Of a stretch of DNA of 64,000 bases, positions 33,857-43,193 are shown piece by piece. Where the stretch lies: contig NZ_JAUFPL010000025.1 in NCBI RefSeq assembly GCF_030409215.1, forward strand, positions 1 through 64,000. Reading direction: 5' to 3'. Numbering within the stretch: the stretch's first letter is position 1; every line of letters starts with the position of its first letter. Made by a program: the position numbers and the translations under genes. This DNA is from Halomonas ramblicola. GTDB taxonomy: Bacteria > Pseudomonadota > Gammaproteobacteria > Pseudomonadales > Halomonadaceae. The notes beneath the pieces are model-generated. The model worked only from the letters and a program-made list of their open reading frames with translations. It made no database searches and had not been told where the DNA came from.

Positions 33857-34669
33857 TCAGGCGCCGGCGGGGGAGGGCGGCGCCCAGGCCCGCGGGTCCT
33901 GGCGGAAGTAGCGGACCAGCAGGGCATGGAGCTCGGGGTAGGCGCCGTGGAGCCGCTCGGGGGCGGTGAAGAAAGCCTCGCAGCACACCGCGAAGCACTC
34001 CCCGGGATGGCTGGCGGCGTAGTCGTCGATGGGCGGTGCCTCGCCGCGTTCGAGGTGCGCCTGGAGGTCGTCCCAGACGGCGCTGAACACGCGGTGCCAC
34101 TCCCGGGGATCGAGGTCGCCGGACAGCGGCGGGAAGCCGTCCACGTCCAGGGAGTTGCCCAGGTCGAGCTTGTGGGCGAACTCGTGGATCAGCACGTTGA
34201 AGCCGCTGAAGTCGCCGCTCTCCATCAGGTCGGGGAAGGCCACCACCACCGGGCCCTGGTGGGAGGTCTCACCGGCGCGCTCGTCGTCGTACTCGTGCAT
34301 CACGCCGAACTCGTCCATCTCCTCCACCCGGCGCTGGAAGGCGTCGGGCAGCACCAGCACCTCGTGGACGTTGTCGAAGGCCTGGCGGTGGTCGGCATCG
34401 TCCCAGCCCAGGGTGAGCAGGCAGGCCTGGGCGGCCAGGGCCAGCCGGGCGGGGAGGTCGAAGGGCGTGGCCTCGGCGAGTTCCGGGTGCAGGCTGACCC
34501 GCTTGGCGTGCAGGAAGCGCCAGGCGCGCCGGCCCAGCCGCGCGGCCGCTGGCTCGGGCAGGGCGGCGAGCAGCGGCAGCCGCGCGCGGGCCTCCCGCCA
34601 CGCCGCCTCGGGAAAGGGGTGGCGCGCGGCGAAGCGCGCCTCCCGCCAGCGGCGCAGGCGTTCCAGCAC
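33857..34669 (-). CDS. mtfA: MtfA-like zinc peptidase (M90 family)
   Basis: The protein has about 270 residues and the zinc site LIHEFAHKLDLGNSLDVDG (HExxH), with the third-ligand region DPREWHRVFSAVW and AASHPGECFAVCCEAFF, typical of MtfA (DgsA/Mlc anti-repressor). I choose the GTG at 34669, with GGAGGAGGG upstream, because the product then starts VLERLRRWREARF as MtfA proteins do and clears the upstream gene. An ATG at 34711 would overlap that gene by 38 bases. MtfA of E. coli binds Mlc and has peptidase activity; here the partner is unknown. Confidence 0.83.
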   Translation of the reverse strand: MLERLRRWREARFAARHPFPEAAWREARARLPLLAALPEPAAARLGRRAWRFLHAKRVSLHPELAEATPFDLPARLALAAQACLLTLGWDDADHRQAFDNVHEVLVLPDAFQRRVEEMDEFGVMHEYDDERAGETSHQGPVVVAFPDLMESGDFSGFNVLIHEFAHKLDLGNSLDVDGFPPLSGDLDPREWHRVFSAVWDDLQAHLERGEAPPIDDYAASHPGECFAVCCEAFFTAPERLHGAYPELHALLVRYFRQDPRAWAPPSPAGA

Positions 34670-34673
34670 CGCC

Positions 34674-36260
34674 TCAGCCCTCCTCCAGGTTGGCCCCGGA
34701 TTGCCGGCCACCGGACTTCCACGACCAGTCGCGCCAGCGCAGGTCGAAGAGGTCCTTGCGGCGATCCTTGAGGTTGGTCACCGAGCCCTCGTTGCGCACC
34801 ATGACCAGCCGCGTCAGGTCGAGGTCCGAGAACATGATCATCTCGGTGTTGGGCGTGGTCTCGGCGAGCACGGCGTCGTGGGGGAAGAGGAAGTCCGAGG
34901 GCGAGAAGACCGACGACTGGGCGTACTGGATGTCGAGGTTCTCGATGGACGGCACGTTGCCCACGCTGCCGCACAGCACCACGTAGCACTCGTTCTCGAT
35001 GGCCCGTGCCTGGGCGCAGTGGCGTACCCGCAGGTAGCCGTTCTTGGTGTCGGTCCAGAACGGCACGAAGAGGATGTCCAGGTCCTGTTCGGCGAGCAGC
35101 CGGCCGAGCTCGGGGAACTCCACGTCGTAGCAGATCAGGATGCCCACCCGGCCGGCGTCGGTCTCGAACACCTGGAGGTCGTCGCCGCCCTCGATCACCC
35201 AGTCGCGGCGCTCCTGGGGCGTGATGTGCAGCTTGGCCTGGCACTCCAGCTCGCCGTCGCGGTGGCAGAGGTAGCTGACGTTGTAGAGGCGGTCGTCCTC
35301 GCCGGCCTCGATCATCGAGCCGGCGACGATGTTGATGTTGTAGGAGACCGCCATGCGCGACAGCTCGGCCTTGAAGCGCTCGGTGAAGCCGGCCAGGAAG
35401 CGGATGGCGGCCATCTGGTCCTGCTGGGCGGCGCGGTCCTGCAGGCCCATCAGCGGGCCGTTGAACAGCTCCGGGAAGACCGCGAAGTCGCTCTTGTAGT
35501 CGGACAGGGCGTCGACGAAGTACTCCACCTGCTGCAGCACCGCCTCCACCGAGTCGAACTCGCGCATCTGCCACTGCACGGCGCCGACCCGCACCTGGGT
35601 CCTGCGGGTATCGAGCACCAGCTCGGCGGGCTCGTAGAGGAAGTTGTTCCACTCCAGCAGGGTGGCGTACCCCCGGGAGCTCTCGTCCTCGGGCAGGTAG
35701 TCGCGCAGCAGGCGCTTGACCTGGAAGTCGTTGGCCAGCTGGAAGGAGAGGATGGGGTCGTGGATCTCGCGGCGGGTGACCTTGTCGATGTACTGGGTGG
35801 GGGAGAGCTCCTCGGCGTGCGCGTGGTACTGGGGGATGCGTCCGCCGGCCAGGATGGCGCGCAGGTTGAGCGAGCGGCACAGCTCCTTGCGGGCGTCGTA
35901 GAGGCGACGGCCCAGGCGGTAGCCGCGGTAGTCGGGATGGATCAGCACGTCCAGGCCGTACATGGCGTCGCCGTCGGGGTCGTCGAGGATCACCTCGCGC
36001 TTGCCGAGCAGGTCGTCGTACTTGTGGGGGTTGGTGAACTCGTCGTAGTCGACCCGCGCGGTCAGCGCCATGCCCACCAGGGTGCCGTCGTCCTCGATGG
36101 CGATCTGGCCGTCGGGGAAGGACTCGATCAGCTTGTCCATGGTGTGCCGCGACCAGGCGCCGCCGATGTCGTGATAGACGGCGTCCATCAGCGTCTCGAG
36201 TTGGGGATAATCCTCCGGGGTCAGGTTGCGGAGGGTCAGGTGCAGGTCGTCGAGGGACAT
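34674..36260 (-). CDS. GNAT acetyltransferase / nitrilase-family amidohydrolase fusion
   Basis: This 528-residue protein has two domains. Residues 1 to about 205 are a GNAT fold, with the acetyl-CoA loop RGYRLGRRL at 112-120. Residues about 222-505 are a carbon-nitrogen hydrolase with the Glu-Lys-Cys triad at Glu264 (FPELF), Lys343 (AKLHITP) and Cys377 (LICYDVEFPE). Such fusions are known but of undetermined substrate; coupled acylation and amide hydrolysis of one small molecule is a reasonable guess. It starts at the ATG at 36260 and ends 4 bases before the preferred mtfA start. Confidence 0.87.
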   Translation of the reverse strand: MSLDDLHLTLRNLTPEDYPQLETLMDAVYHDIGGAWSRHTMDKLIESFPDGQIAIEDDGTLVGMALTARVDYDEFTNPHKYDDLLGKREVILDDPDGDAMYGLDVLIHPDYRGYRLGRRLYDARKELCRSLNLRAILAGGRIPQYHAHAEELSPTQYIDKVTRREIHDPILSFQLANDFQVKRLLRDYLPEDESSRGYATLLEWNNFLYEPAELVLDTRRTQVRVGAVQWQMREFDSVEAVLQQVEYFVDALSDYKSDFAVFPELFNGPLMGLQDRAAQQDQMAAIRFLAGFTERFKAELSRMAVSYNINIVAGSMIEAGEDDRLYNVSYLCHRDGELECQAKLHITPQERRDWVIEGGDDLQVFETDAGRVGILICYDVEFPELGRLLAEQDLDILFVPFWTDTKNGYLRVRHCAQARAIENECYVVLCGSVGNVPSIENLDIQYAQSSVFSPSDFLFPHDAVLAETTPNTEMIMFSDLDLTRLVMVRNEGSVTNLKDRRKDLFDLRWRDWSWKSGGRQSGANLEEG

Positions 36261-36338
36261 GGCGCGGCTCCTGAGCGGGAAGGGGAGGGCATTCTAGCAC
36301 GCTGCGACCCGGCGACTCCCGGGCGCGGCGTCATCCGC

Positions 36339-36345
36339 CTGTCAT
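36339..36345 (+). promoter_or_regulatory. Single Pho-box-like half site upstream of ugp genes
   Basis: CTGTCAT, the PhoB half-site consensus, lies 85 bases upstream of the ugp ATPase gene. The second half site 11 bases later is poor. ugp operons are PhoB-controlled in other bacteria, so it is noted only as a weak candidate. Confidence 0.2.
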
Positions 36346-36429
36346 CGGTTCGCACCAGGATAGGGGCCACCCTGCCGAATTAGCGGCTACGCTGAGTTCG
36401 AGAATGCCGATGAGCGTCATGTCACGCCT

Positions 36430-37662
36430 ATGAATCACCATCACGACCATGCCGACCCGCCCCGGGAAGAGACGCAACGCATCCGGCTCGAGGCCGTCAG
36501 CAAGCGCTGGGGCAGCACCACCGCCGTGGACGGGATCGGCTTCACGGTGGTCCCGGGGGAGTTCGTCATCCTGCTGGGCCCCTCGGGCTGCGGCAAGTCG
36601 ACCACCCTGCGCATGATCGCCGGGCTCGAGCCGGCCAGCGCCGGGCGCATCCATATCGGCGAGCGCGACGTCACCCACCTGCCGCCGGGGGATCGCGGCA
36701 TCAGCATGGTCTTCCAGTCCTATGCGCTCTTTCCGCATCTCAGCGTCGCCGACAACATCGTCTTCGGCCTGCGCAGCCGCAAGGTGCCCAGGCCCGAACG
36801 CCAGGCCCGGCTGGCGAGGGTGGCCGCGCTGGTCGACCTCGAGGCCTACCTGGACCGCAAGCCGGCCCAGCTTTCGGGCGGCCAGCGCCAGCGGGTGGCC
36901 CTGGCCCGGGCGATCATCTCCGAGCATCCCATCTGCCTGATGGACGAGCCCCTCTCCAACCTCGATGCGCGCCTGCGCGGCGAGATGCGTCGCGAGATCA
37001 AGGCCCTGCAGCAGCGGCTGGGCATGACGGTGATCTACGTCACCCACGATCAGGTGGAGGCGATGAGCATGGGCGACCGGGTGATCCTGATGCAGGACGG
37101 CCGCCTGGTCCAGGACGGCACCCCCGATGAGCTCTACGAGCGACCGGCCAGCGCCTTCGCCGCCGGCTTCATCGGCAGCCCGGCGATGAACCTGGTGCCC
37201 CTGGCAGCCGCCGCCGACGGGGCGGTGATCGACGGCGAGCCGCACTGCAACGTGGCGCCCCACGAGGCCGCCGGGCAGCTGCTCGGGGTGCGCCCCGAGG
37301 ACATCCGGGTGCTGGCCGAGGACGCCACCGGCGTTCCCGCCCGGGTGCTGGATGCCGAATACCTGGGCGCCGACAGCATCGTGCGGCTCGAGGTCGGCGA
37401 CCAGACGCTGCGTGCGCGCCTCGACGGCCGACCGCCGCTGGGCGCGGGCGCCGCCTGCCGGCTGCAGTGGCGGCGCGAGGCTACCCACTTCTTCGCCACC
37501 GAGGACGGCCGTCGCCTGGAGATCGCCGGGCACGACCTGGCCGCCCCGCCGGGCCGCCGACGCTTCGCGACGTCCCGGTCCGGCCCGCTTTCGCAGCAGG
37601 ACGGCGAGGCCCGGGCCTCGTCCAACCAGGTAGGGAACGACACGCCAGGAGTGAACCGATGA
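36430..37662 (+). CDS. ugpC: sn-Glycerol-3-phosphate-type ABC transporter ATPase (UgpC)
   Basis: This 410-residue ATPase of the MalK/UgpC group has Walker [10 protein letters not shown], signature LSGGQRQR, Walker [18 protein letters not shown]-loop [14 protein letters not shown] and a C-terminal TOBE region ([11 protein letters not shown]). The N-terminus has a His-rich NHHHDHAD. The usual C-terminal motif DGRRL is followed by a further 47 residues of low similarity, so the frame runs through what is normally intergenic and its TGA overlaps the ugpB ATG. That tail contains a perfect 14-bp palindrome at 37606-37619. It comes first in the operon, whereas ATPase-last is the more common order. 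Confidence 0.85.
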   Translation: MNHHHDHADPPREETQRIRLEAVSKRWGSTTAVDGIGFTVVPGEFVILLGPSGCGKSTTLRMIAGLEPASAGRIHIGERDVTHLPPGDRGISMVFQSYALFPHLSVADNIVFGLRSRKVPRPERQARLARVAALVDLEAYLDRKPAQLSGGQRQRVALARAIISEHPICLMDEPLSNLDARLRGEMRREIKALQQRLGMTVIYVTHDQVEAMSMGDRVILMQDGRLVQDGTPDELYERPASAFAAGFIGSPAMNLVPLAAAADGAVIDGEPHCNVAPHEAAGQLLGVRPEDIRVLAEDATGVPARVLDAEYLGADSIVRLEVGDQTLRARLDGRPPLGAGAACRLQWRREATHFFATEDGRRLEIAGHDLAAPPGRRRFATSRSGPLSQQDGEARASSNQVGNDTPGVNR

Positions 37663-38945
37663 ACGCACGCTTCCCCGTCAACAAGCGCGGCCTGGCCATG
37701 GCCGCCCTGCTCGCCGCCGGCTCGCTGAACGCCCAGGCGCAGACCGAGCTGACCATGTACTACCCGGTGGCCGTGGGCGGTGCCCTCACCGAGGTGATCG
37801 ACGGCCTGGTCGCCGACTTCGAGGCCGAGCATCCGGACATCGCGGTGGAGGCCATCTATGCCGGCAACTACGACGACACCCGGGTGCGCGCCATGTCCGC
37901 CGTCGAGGCCGGCGACGCCCCGCAGCTGTCGGTGATGTTCTCCATCGACCTCTACGAGCTGATCGAGCAGGACGTCATCGTGCCCTTCGACGACCTCGTC
38001 GAGAGCGATGCGGAGCGCGAGTGGCTCGACAGCTTCTATCCGGGGCTGATGGAGAACGGCCGGCTCGACGGCCAGACCTACGGCATCCCCTTCCAGCGCT
38101 CGACCATCGTCTTCTACTGGAACAAGGACGCCTTCGCGGCCGCCGGGCTCGACCCCGACACCCCGCCCGAGACCTGGGCGGAGATGGCCGAGATGGCCGC
38201 GGCGGTGCGCGAGGCCTCCGGCGGCGAGCAGTGGGGTGTGATGGTGCCCTCCACCGGCTATCCCTACTGGATGTTCCAGGCCTTCGCCTTCCAGAATGGC
38301 CACCGCCTGATGAGCGAGGACGGCACCGAGGTGTACTTCGACGACCCGGCGGCCGTGGAGGCCCTGGAGTACTGGGTAGCGCTGGCCGACGAGCACGGGG
38401 CGATGCCCGACGACACCATCGAGTGGGGCACCCTGCGCCAGAACTTCATCGAGGAGTCCACCGCCATGATGTGGCACAGCACCGGCAACCTCACCGCGGT
38501 GCGCAACGAGGCCGACTTCGATTTCGGCGTGGCCATGCTGCCCATGAACACCCAGCGCGGCAGCCCCACCGGCGGCGGCAACTTCTACCTCTTCAAGGAT
38601 GCCAGCGAGGAGGAGCGGCGCGCCGCCATGACCTTCATCCGCTGGATGACCGCGCCGGAGCGCGCCGCGGCCTGGTCCATCGAGACCGGCTACATGGGCG
38701 TCAGCCCCGCGGCCTACGAGACCGAGGCGCTGCGCGACTATGTCGAGGCGTTCCCGCCGGCGGCGGTGGCCCGCGACCAGCTCGAGCACGCCACCGCGGA
38801 ACTGGCCACCTACCAGGGCGGCCGTGTGCGTCGGGCGCTGGACAACGCCGTCCAGGCGGCGCTGACCGGGCAGATGTCGCCCGCCGAGGCGCTGGCCCAG
38901 GCCCAGCGCGAGGCGGACGCCGCCCTGCGGCGCTACGCGCGCTGA
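37659..38945 (+). CDS. ugpB: ugp-type ABC transporter substrate-binding protein (UgpB)
   Basis: The 428-residue periplasmic binding protein has a signal peptide ([27 protein letters not shown]). UgpB-like segments include LTMYYPVAVGGALTEVIDGLVADFEAEHP, YGIPFQRSTIVFYWNKDAF and GGGNFYLFKDASEEERRAAMTFIRWM. The ATG at 37659 overlaps the ugpC stop (ATGA). It should bind glycerol-3-phosphate or glycerophosphodiesters. The next permease starts 66 bases downstream. Confidence 0.85.
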   Translation: MNARFPVNKRGLAMAALLAAGSLNAQAQTELTMYYPVAVGGALTEVIDGLVADFEAEHPDIAVEAIYAGNYDDTRVRAMSAVEAGDAPQLSVMFSIDLYELIEQDVIVPFDDLVESDAEREWLDSFYPGLMENGRLDGQTYGIPFQRSTIVFYWNKDAFAAAGLDPDTPPETWAEMAEMAAAVREASGGEQWGVMVPSTGYPYWMFQAFAFQNGHRLMSEDGTEVYFDDPAAVEALEYWVALADEHGAMPDDTIEWGTLRQNFIEESTAMMWHSTGNLTAVRNEADFDFGVAMLPMNTQRGSPTGGGNFYLFKDASEEERRAAMTFIRWMTAPERAAAWSIETGYMGVSPAAYETEALRDYVEAFPPAAVARDQLEHATAELATYQGGRVRRALDNAVQAALTGQMSPAEALAQAQREADAALRRYAR

Positions 38946-39010
38946 GGCGCAGTCCCCGCCGGCGCCGTGTCGCCGGCGGGGCATGATTTCCGGATGTCCG
39001 AGGAGCGGGA

Positions 39011-39898
39011 ATGGCGAGGCTGACCTCCGATCGACGCATGCAGGTCTATGGTGCCCTGCTGCTGTTGCCGGCGGCGGTGCTGCTCGGCACCTTCGCCTAC
39101 CTGCCCACCGTCGCCACCCTGATCAACAGCCTCTTCCTGCCCGGTTTCCGCGGCGCGGCGCCGGAGTTCGTCGGGCTGGAGAACTATGCGCTGCTGCTCG
39201 AGGATCGCACCTTCTGGACGGTCGCCCGCAACAACCTGTTCTATGCGCTGGGCACCATTCCCACCTCCATCGCCCTGGCGCTGGGCATGGCGCTGTTCGT
39301 CAACGCCCGGCTGCCGGGGCGCGGCCTGGTGCGCATGGCCTACTTCACGCCGACCATCCTGCCGATGATCGCCGCGGCCAATATCTGGATGTTCTTCTAC
39401 GCACCGCAGATCGGCCTGTTCAATCACCTGCTGGGGGCGCTCGGCATCGAGGGCCCGAACTGGCTGGGCGATCCGGGCGTGGCACTCGGCGCGGTGATCG
39501 TGATGACCATCTGGAAGGAGGCCGGCTTCTTCATGATCTTCTACCTGGCGGCGCTGCAGAGCATCCCGCCGGACCTCGAGGAGGCCGCCGACCTGGAGGG
39601 CACGAGCCGCTGGAGCTTCTTCTGGCGGGTGACCTTCCCGCTGCTGATGCCGACCACGCTGTTCGTGCTGATCAATGCGCTGATCAACGCCGTGCGGGTG
39701 GTCGACCACCTGTTCATCCTCACCAAGGGCGGGCCCAACAACGCCACCAACCTGCTGCTCTACTACGTCTACGAGAACGCCTTCTCGTTCTTCGACCGCA
39801 CCTACGCCGCCACCATCACGGTGGTGATCCTGCTGGTGCTGGCGGTGGTGGCGACCATCAAGTTCCGCGTGCTCGATCGCCGGACCCATTACCAGTGA
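39011..39898 (+). CDS. ugpA: ugp-type ABC transporter permease (UgpA)
   Basis: This 295-residue membrane protein has six hydrophobic segments and the EAA loop LQSIPPDLEEAADLEGTSRWSFFWRVTFPLLMPT. FTPTILPMIAAANIWMFFY matches UgpA. The N-terminus is MARLTSDRRMQVYGALLLLPAAVLLG. It pairs with UgpE, encoded 20 bases downstream. Confidence 0.88.
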   Translation: MARLTSDRRMQVYGALLLLPAAVLLGTFAYLPTVATLINSLFLPGFRGAAPEFVGLENYALLLEDRTFWTVARNNLFYALGTIPTSIALALGMALFVNARLPGRGLVRMAYFTPTILPMIAAANIWMFFYAPQIGLFNHLLGALGIEGPNWLGDPGVALGAVIVMTIWKEAGFFMIFYLAALQSIPPDLEEAADLEGTSRWSFFWRVTFPLLMPTTLFVLINALINAVRVVDHLFILTKGGPNNATNLLLYYVYENAFSFFDRTYAATITVVILLVLAVVATIKFRVLDRRTHYQ

Positions 39899-39917
39899 CG
39901 GCCGAGAGGAGATGCCC

Positions 39918-40766
39918 ATGACCACCCCGACCGCCGCCGCTGTCGCCTCGCGCCGCTTCGCTATCCGCTTGCCCGGCCTGGAAACCACCGCCGCCTGGCT
40001 GCTGGCGATCGTCTGGATCTTCCCGCTGCTCTACGCCTTCTGGGCGGCCTTCCACCCCGCCGAGTTCATGGTGCGCTTCGAGCTGCTGGCGCCGCTGACG
40101 CTGGACAACTTCACCGACGCCTGGGAACAGGCGCCCTTCGCGCGCTACTACGTCAATACCTTCCTGCTGGTCACCGGCATCGTCGCCGCCCAGTTCGTGG
40201 TCTGCACCCTGGCCGGCTTCGCCTTCGCACGCTTCCCGATCCCCGGCAAGGACGCGCTGTTCATGCTGGTGCTGATCCAGCTGTTCGTCTTCCCCGAGGT
40301 ACTGATCGTCGAGAACTACCGCATCGCCAGCGGCCTGGGGCTGGTCGACACCATCGCCGGCATCGGCCTGCCCTACGTGGCCAGCGCCTTCGGCATCTTC
40401 CTGCTGCGCCAGACCTTCAAGACCATTCCCCGGGAGCTGGAGGAGGCCGCCCGGGTGGAGGGCTGCGGCTGGATGGCGATCCTGCTCAAGGTCTACGTGC
40501 CCCTGGCCAAACCGACCTACCTGGCCTACGGCCTGGTGTCGATCAGCCACCACTGGAACAACTTCCTGTGGCCGCTGGTGGTCACCAACTCGGTGGAGAG
40601 TCGCCCGCTGACCGTGGGGCTGGGGATCTTCTCGGCCCCGGAGACCGGTGTGAACTGGGCCACCATCAGCGCCGCCACCCTCCTCAGCATCGCCCCGCTG
40701 CTGGTCGCCTTCCTGCTCTTCCAGCGCCAGTTCGTGCAGTCCTTCCTGCGCGCCGGGATCCGCTGA
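39918..40766 (+). CDS. ugpE: ugp-type ABC transporter permease (UgpE)
   Basis: This membrane protein of 282 residues belongs to the MalG/UgpE group, with six hydrophobic segments and the EAA loop FKTIPRELEEAARVEGCGWMAILLKVYVPLAKPT. I choose the ATG at 39918 because GAGAGGAG is well spaced for it; the ATG at 39912 lies directly on that site. It is the last gene of the ugp run and converges with the small zinc-finger gene with a 2-base gap. Confidence 0.88.
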   Translation: MTTPTAAAVASRRFAIRLPGLETTAAWLLAIVWIFPLLYAFWAAFHPAEFMVRFELLAPLTLDNFTDAWEQAPFARYYVNTFLLVTGIVAAQFVVCTLAGFAFARFPIPGKDALFMLVLIQLFVFPEVLIVENYRIASGLGLVDTIAGIGLPYVASAFGIFLLRQTFKTIPRELEEAARVEGCGWMAILLKVYVPLAKPTYLAYGLVSISHHWNNFLWPLVVTNSVESRPLTVGLGIFSAPETGVNWATISAATLLSIAPLLVAFLLFQRQFVQSFLRAGIR

Positions 40767-40768
40767 GC

Positions 40769-41035
40769 TCAGCGCAGTTGGCTGTCCTTGCTGCCGCGCC
40801 GGTTATAGCCGCTGAAGGCGGTCCGCTGCTTGTCGCGCTCGCTCTGGCAGGCGATGCAGAGGCGCACACCCGGCACGGCCTCGCGGCGGGCCTGGGGAAT
40901 CTCGTCGCCGCACTCCTCGCAGTGATGCCGGCTCTCGCCCCGCTGCAGCTCGCTGCGCGCCCGCTGCAGCGCATCCTCGATGGTGCTGTCGATCTGCTCC
41001 TGCACGGCACCGTCCCTCGACCAGCCACCGGCCAT
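40769..41035 (-). CDS. DksA/TraR-family C4 zinc-finger protein
   Basis: This 88-residue protein has one C4 finger (CEECGDEIPQARREAVPGVRLCIAC, C-x2-C-x17-C-x2-C) after a short N-terminal helix (EQIDSTIEDALQRARSELQRGES). It resembles the YbiI/TraR short members of the DksA family, which lack the long coiled coil of DksA. A GGAGGAGG ribosome site fixes the ATG at 41035; a longer in-frame start adds unrelated residues. It may bind RNA polymerase. Confidence 0.85.
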   Translation of the reverse strand: MAGGWSRDGAVQEQIDSTIEDALQRARSELQRGESRHHCEECGDEIPQARREAVPGVRLCIACQSERDKQRTAFSGYNRRGSKDSQLR

Positions 41036-41187
41036 GGTGTCGCCTCCTCCGGCTCTCGGTGAGCCGTATGCTCGTTCGTGACCCTCACGGCAAGCCGACC
41101 GGCCCATCGCCGGGCGATGCCGGTCCCGCACATGTCTACTCTAGCGTTCTCGACGGCCCAAAGCGATGCTGGGTGCGACAGCCGGGA

Positions 41188-41237
41188 CCTCCCCCTGGCC
41201 ATCGCCGCCTTCCGGCCGGCGCATGCCCAGGGGGCGG
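41188..41237 (-). terminator. Large hairpin downstream of the BCCT gene
   Basis: ACCTCCCCCTGG (41187-41198 region) pairs with CCAGGGGGCGGT (41227-41238) apart from one bulge, enclosing a second GC stem. It lies just after the BCCT stop (minus strand). Confidence 0.45.
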
Positions 41238-41262
41238 TGGTTTCATGACGCGATCGAGTGCT

Positions 41263-42912
41263 TCAGGCGGCCTTGCGGCGCAGCTGGCGCAACTCGCCGT
41301 TGAGCGCCCTGATGATGGAGTAGCACATCAGCAGCATCACGATGGAGAACGGAATCGCCGTCGCCGTCACCCCGGCCTGGAGCGCCGACAACCCGCCGCC
41401 GATCAGCAGCACGATGGCGATCAGGCCCTCCACCGTGGCCCAGAACATGCGCTGGGGCCGGGGAGCGTCGATCTTGCCGCCGGCGGTGATGGTATCGATC
41501 ACCAGCGAGCCGGAATCCGACGAGGTGACGAAGAAGATCAGCGCCAGCGTGATGCCGAGGGTCGACATCAGGCCCGTCAGCGGCAGTTCGTTCAGCATGC
41601 CGAACAGCGCCAGCTCGGGGTTGTAGTTGTCGATCACATAGTCCTTGACCAGGCTGCCGGCGGGGTCGGCATAGAGCTGATCGAGCGCGGTGGCGCCGAA
41701 GACGCCCATCCAGACGAAGATGAACAGGCTGGGAACCAGCAGCACGCAGATCACGAATTCGCGCACCGTGCGGCCCCGCGACACCCGGGCGATGAACATG
41801 CCGACGAAGGGCGCCCAACTGACCCACCAGGCCCAGTAGAAGATGGTCCAGGCTTGGCGATAGGCGTCATCGTCGCGACCGAAGGGCGCCGACAGGGGGA
41901 GGAAATCCGTGACATAGGTCGAAAGCCCCGTCCAGAACCCGCTCAGGGCCACCAGGGTCGGGCCGGCGAACAGCACGAAGAAGAAGAACAGCACGGCCAG
42001 GACCATGTTGATCTCGGAGAGCTTCTTCACGCCGCCCTCGAGTCCGCGCCAGACCGATACCAGGGCCACTGCCGTGACCAGCACGATGACGATGACCTGG
42101 GTGGTGGTATTGACGTCCAGGCCGAAGACGAAGTTCATCCCCGCATTGGCCTGCTGTGCCCCGAGCCCGAGCGCCGTGGCCAGGCCGAACAGGGTGGAGA
42201 ACACCGCCAGGATGTCGATCACATGCCCCCACCAGCCCCAGACGCGCTCGCCGAGGATCGGGAAGAACGCCGAGCGGATGGAGAAGGGCAGGCCCTTGTT
42301 GTAGGTGAAAATGGCCAGCGCCAGGGCCATCACCACATAGACGGCCCAGCCGTGGATGCCCCAATGCAGGAAGGTGCCGGCGAGGCCCAGGGCGCTGGCC
42401 TCGGGAATGGCCTCCGGGTTCAGCGCCCCATCGGCGCCGAACGGAGACGCGACGCCCAGGGGCAGGGAGACGTTGGCATGGTAGACCGGCTCCAGCACGC
42501 TGAAGAACAGCAGGCCGATGCCGATGCCGGCGGTGAACAGCATGGCGAACCAGGACAGGTAACTGTGCTCCGGTCGGGCATCGGGCCCGCCCAGCCTGAC
42601 CGACCCGTAGGGCAGGACGACCAGCGCCAGGCAGAACAGGATGAAGAAATCCACCAGGATCATGAAGTACCAGTCCAGGCTCCCGGTGGAGAAGGCGACG
42701 ATGGACTGGAAGACGCTCCCCGCCCGTTCCGGAAACAGCAGGGTGAGAACGATGAAGAGGACCGAGGCGAGCGCCGATACGACGAAGACCCGGTTGTGGA
42801 TATCGAAGCCGACGGGCCCGAGTCGACCCTGGATGTTGTCCTGGCCGACGATGTAATCCGTCTGCATGTCGCTGGTCTCGGCAGGCGATGCCGGATCGCT
42901 CGAAGTATTCAT
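41263..42912 (-). CDS. BCCT-family transporter (betaine/choline type)
   Basis: This 549-residue membrane protein has about twelve segments. BCCT features are SWFAMLFTAGIGIGLLFFSVLEPVYH, HWGIHGWAVYVVMALALAIFTYNKGLPFSIRSAFFPILG, the WWVSWAPFVGMFIARVSRGRTVREF signature and DSGSLVIDTITAGGK. Length and the EPVYH pattern fit choline or quaternary-ammonium uptake with Na+ or H+. It follows the choline-sulfatase gene on the same strand by 281 bases, so it may import choline-O-sulfate or choline; this is inferred from context. The long C-terminal osmosensory tail of BetT is absent. Confidence 0.88.
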   Translation of the reverse strand: MNTSSDPASPAETSDMQTDYIVGQDNIQGRLGPVGFDIHNRVFVVSALASVLFIVLTLLFPERAGSVFQSIVAFSTGSLDWYFMILVDFFILFCLALVVLPYGSVRLGGPDARPEHSYLSWFAMLFTAGIGIGLLFFSVLEPVYHANVSLPLGVASPFGADGALNPEAIPEASALGLAGTFLHWGIHGWAVYVVMALALAIFTYNKGLPFSIRSAFFPILGERVWGWWGHVIDILAVFSTLFGLATALGLGAQQANAGMNFVFGLDVNTTTQVIVIVLVTAVALVSVWRGLEGGVKKLSEINMVLAVLFFFFVLFAGPTLVALSGFWTGLSTYVTDFLPLSAPFGRDDDAYRQAWTIFYWAWWVSWAPFVGMFIARVSRGRTVREFVICVLLVPSLFIFVWMGVFGATALDQLYADPAGSLVKDYVIDNYNPELALFGMLNELPLTGLMSTLGITLALIFFVTSSDSGSLVIDTITAGGKIDAPRPQRMFWATVEGLIAIVLLIGGGLSALQAGVTATAIPFSIVMLLMCYSIIRALNGELRQLRRKAA

Positions 42913-43133
42913 GCGATACTCCTTGTTATCAGATATGAAACAGCGAGGATATTGTCATATTAGGCCTTATCGTCCTGAACTCGTGGGCTCAAGGCAAACC
43001 GGCATTGAAGCCGGCCTCCAAGCCTTGTACGGCGACGCGATTCAAGCGGTTCGCCTGTGGAGGGGAGGGATGGTGGGTCATGGGGCAGTACCTCTCGTCT
43101 TGTTATGCCTGCGGCCCTCTGCGGGCCGACAAG

Positions 43134-43156
43134 GGCCACCGGCGGGGCCGGTGGCC
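43134..43156 (-). terminator. Terminator hairpin downstream of betC
   Basis: GGCCACCGGC (43134-43143), a GGG loop and GCCGGTGGCC (43147-43156) form a perfect 10-bp stem 38 bases after the betC stop. It would separate betC from the BCCT gene, which then needs its own promoter in 42913-43130. Confidence 0.6.
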
Positions 43157-43193
43157 TTCTGAACGCGGCGTCTGCCGGCCGGCCCCGAGCGGC

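Noticed and set aside
34029..36383. A 784-codon open frame on the plus strand
   Set aside because: Antisense to the GNAT-nitrilase fusion and MtfA genes, both with intact catalytic residues.
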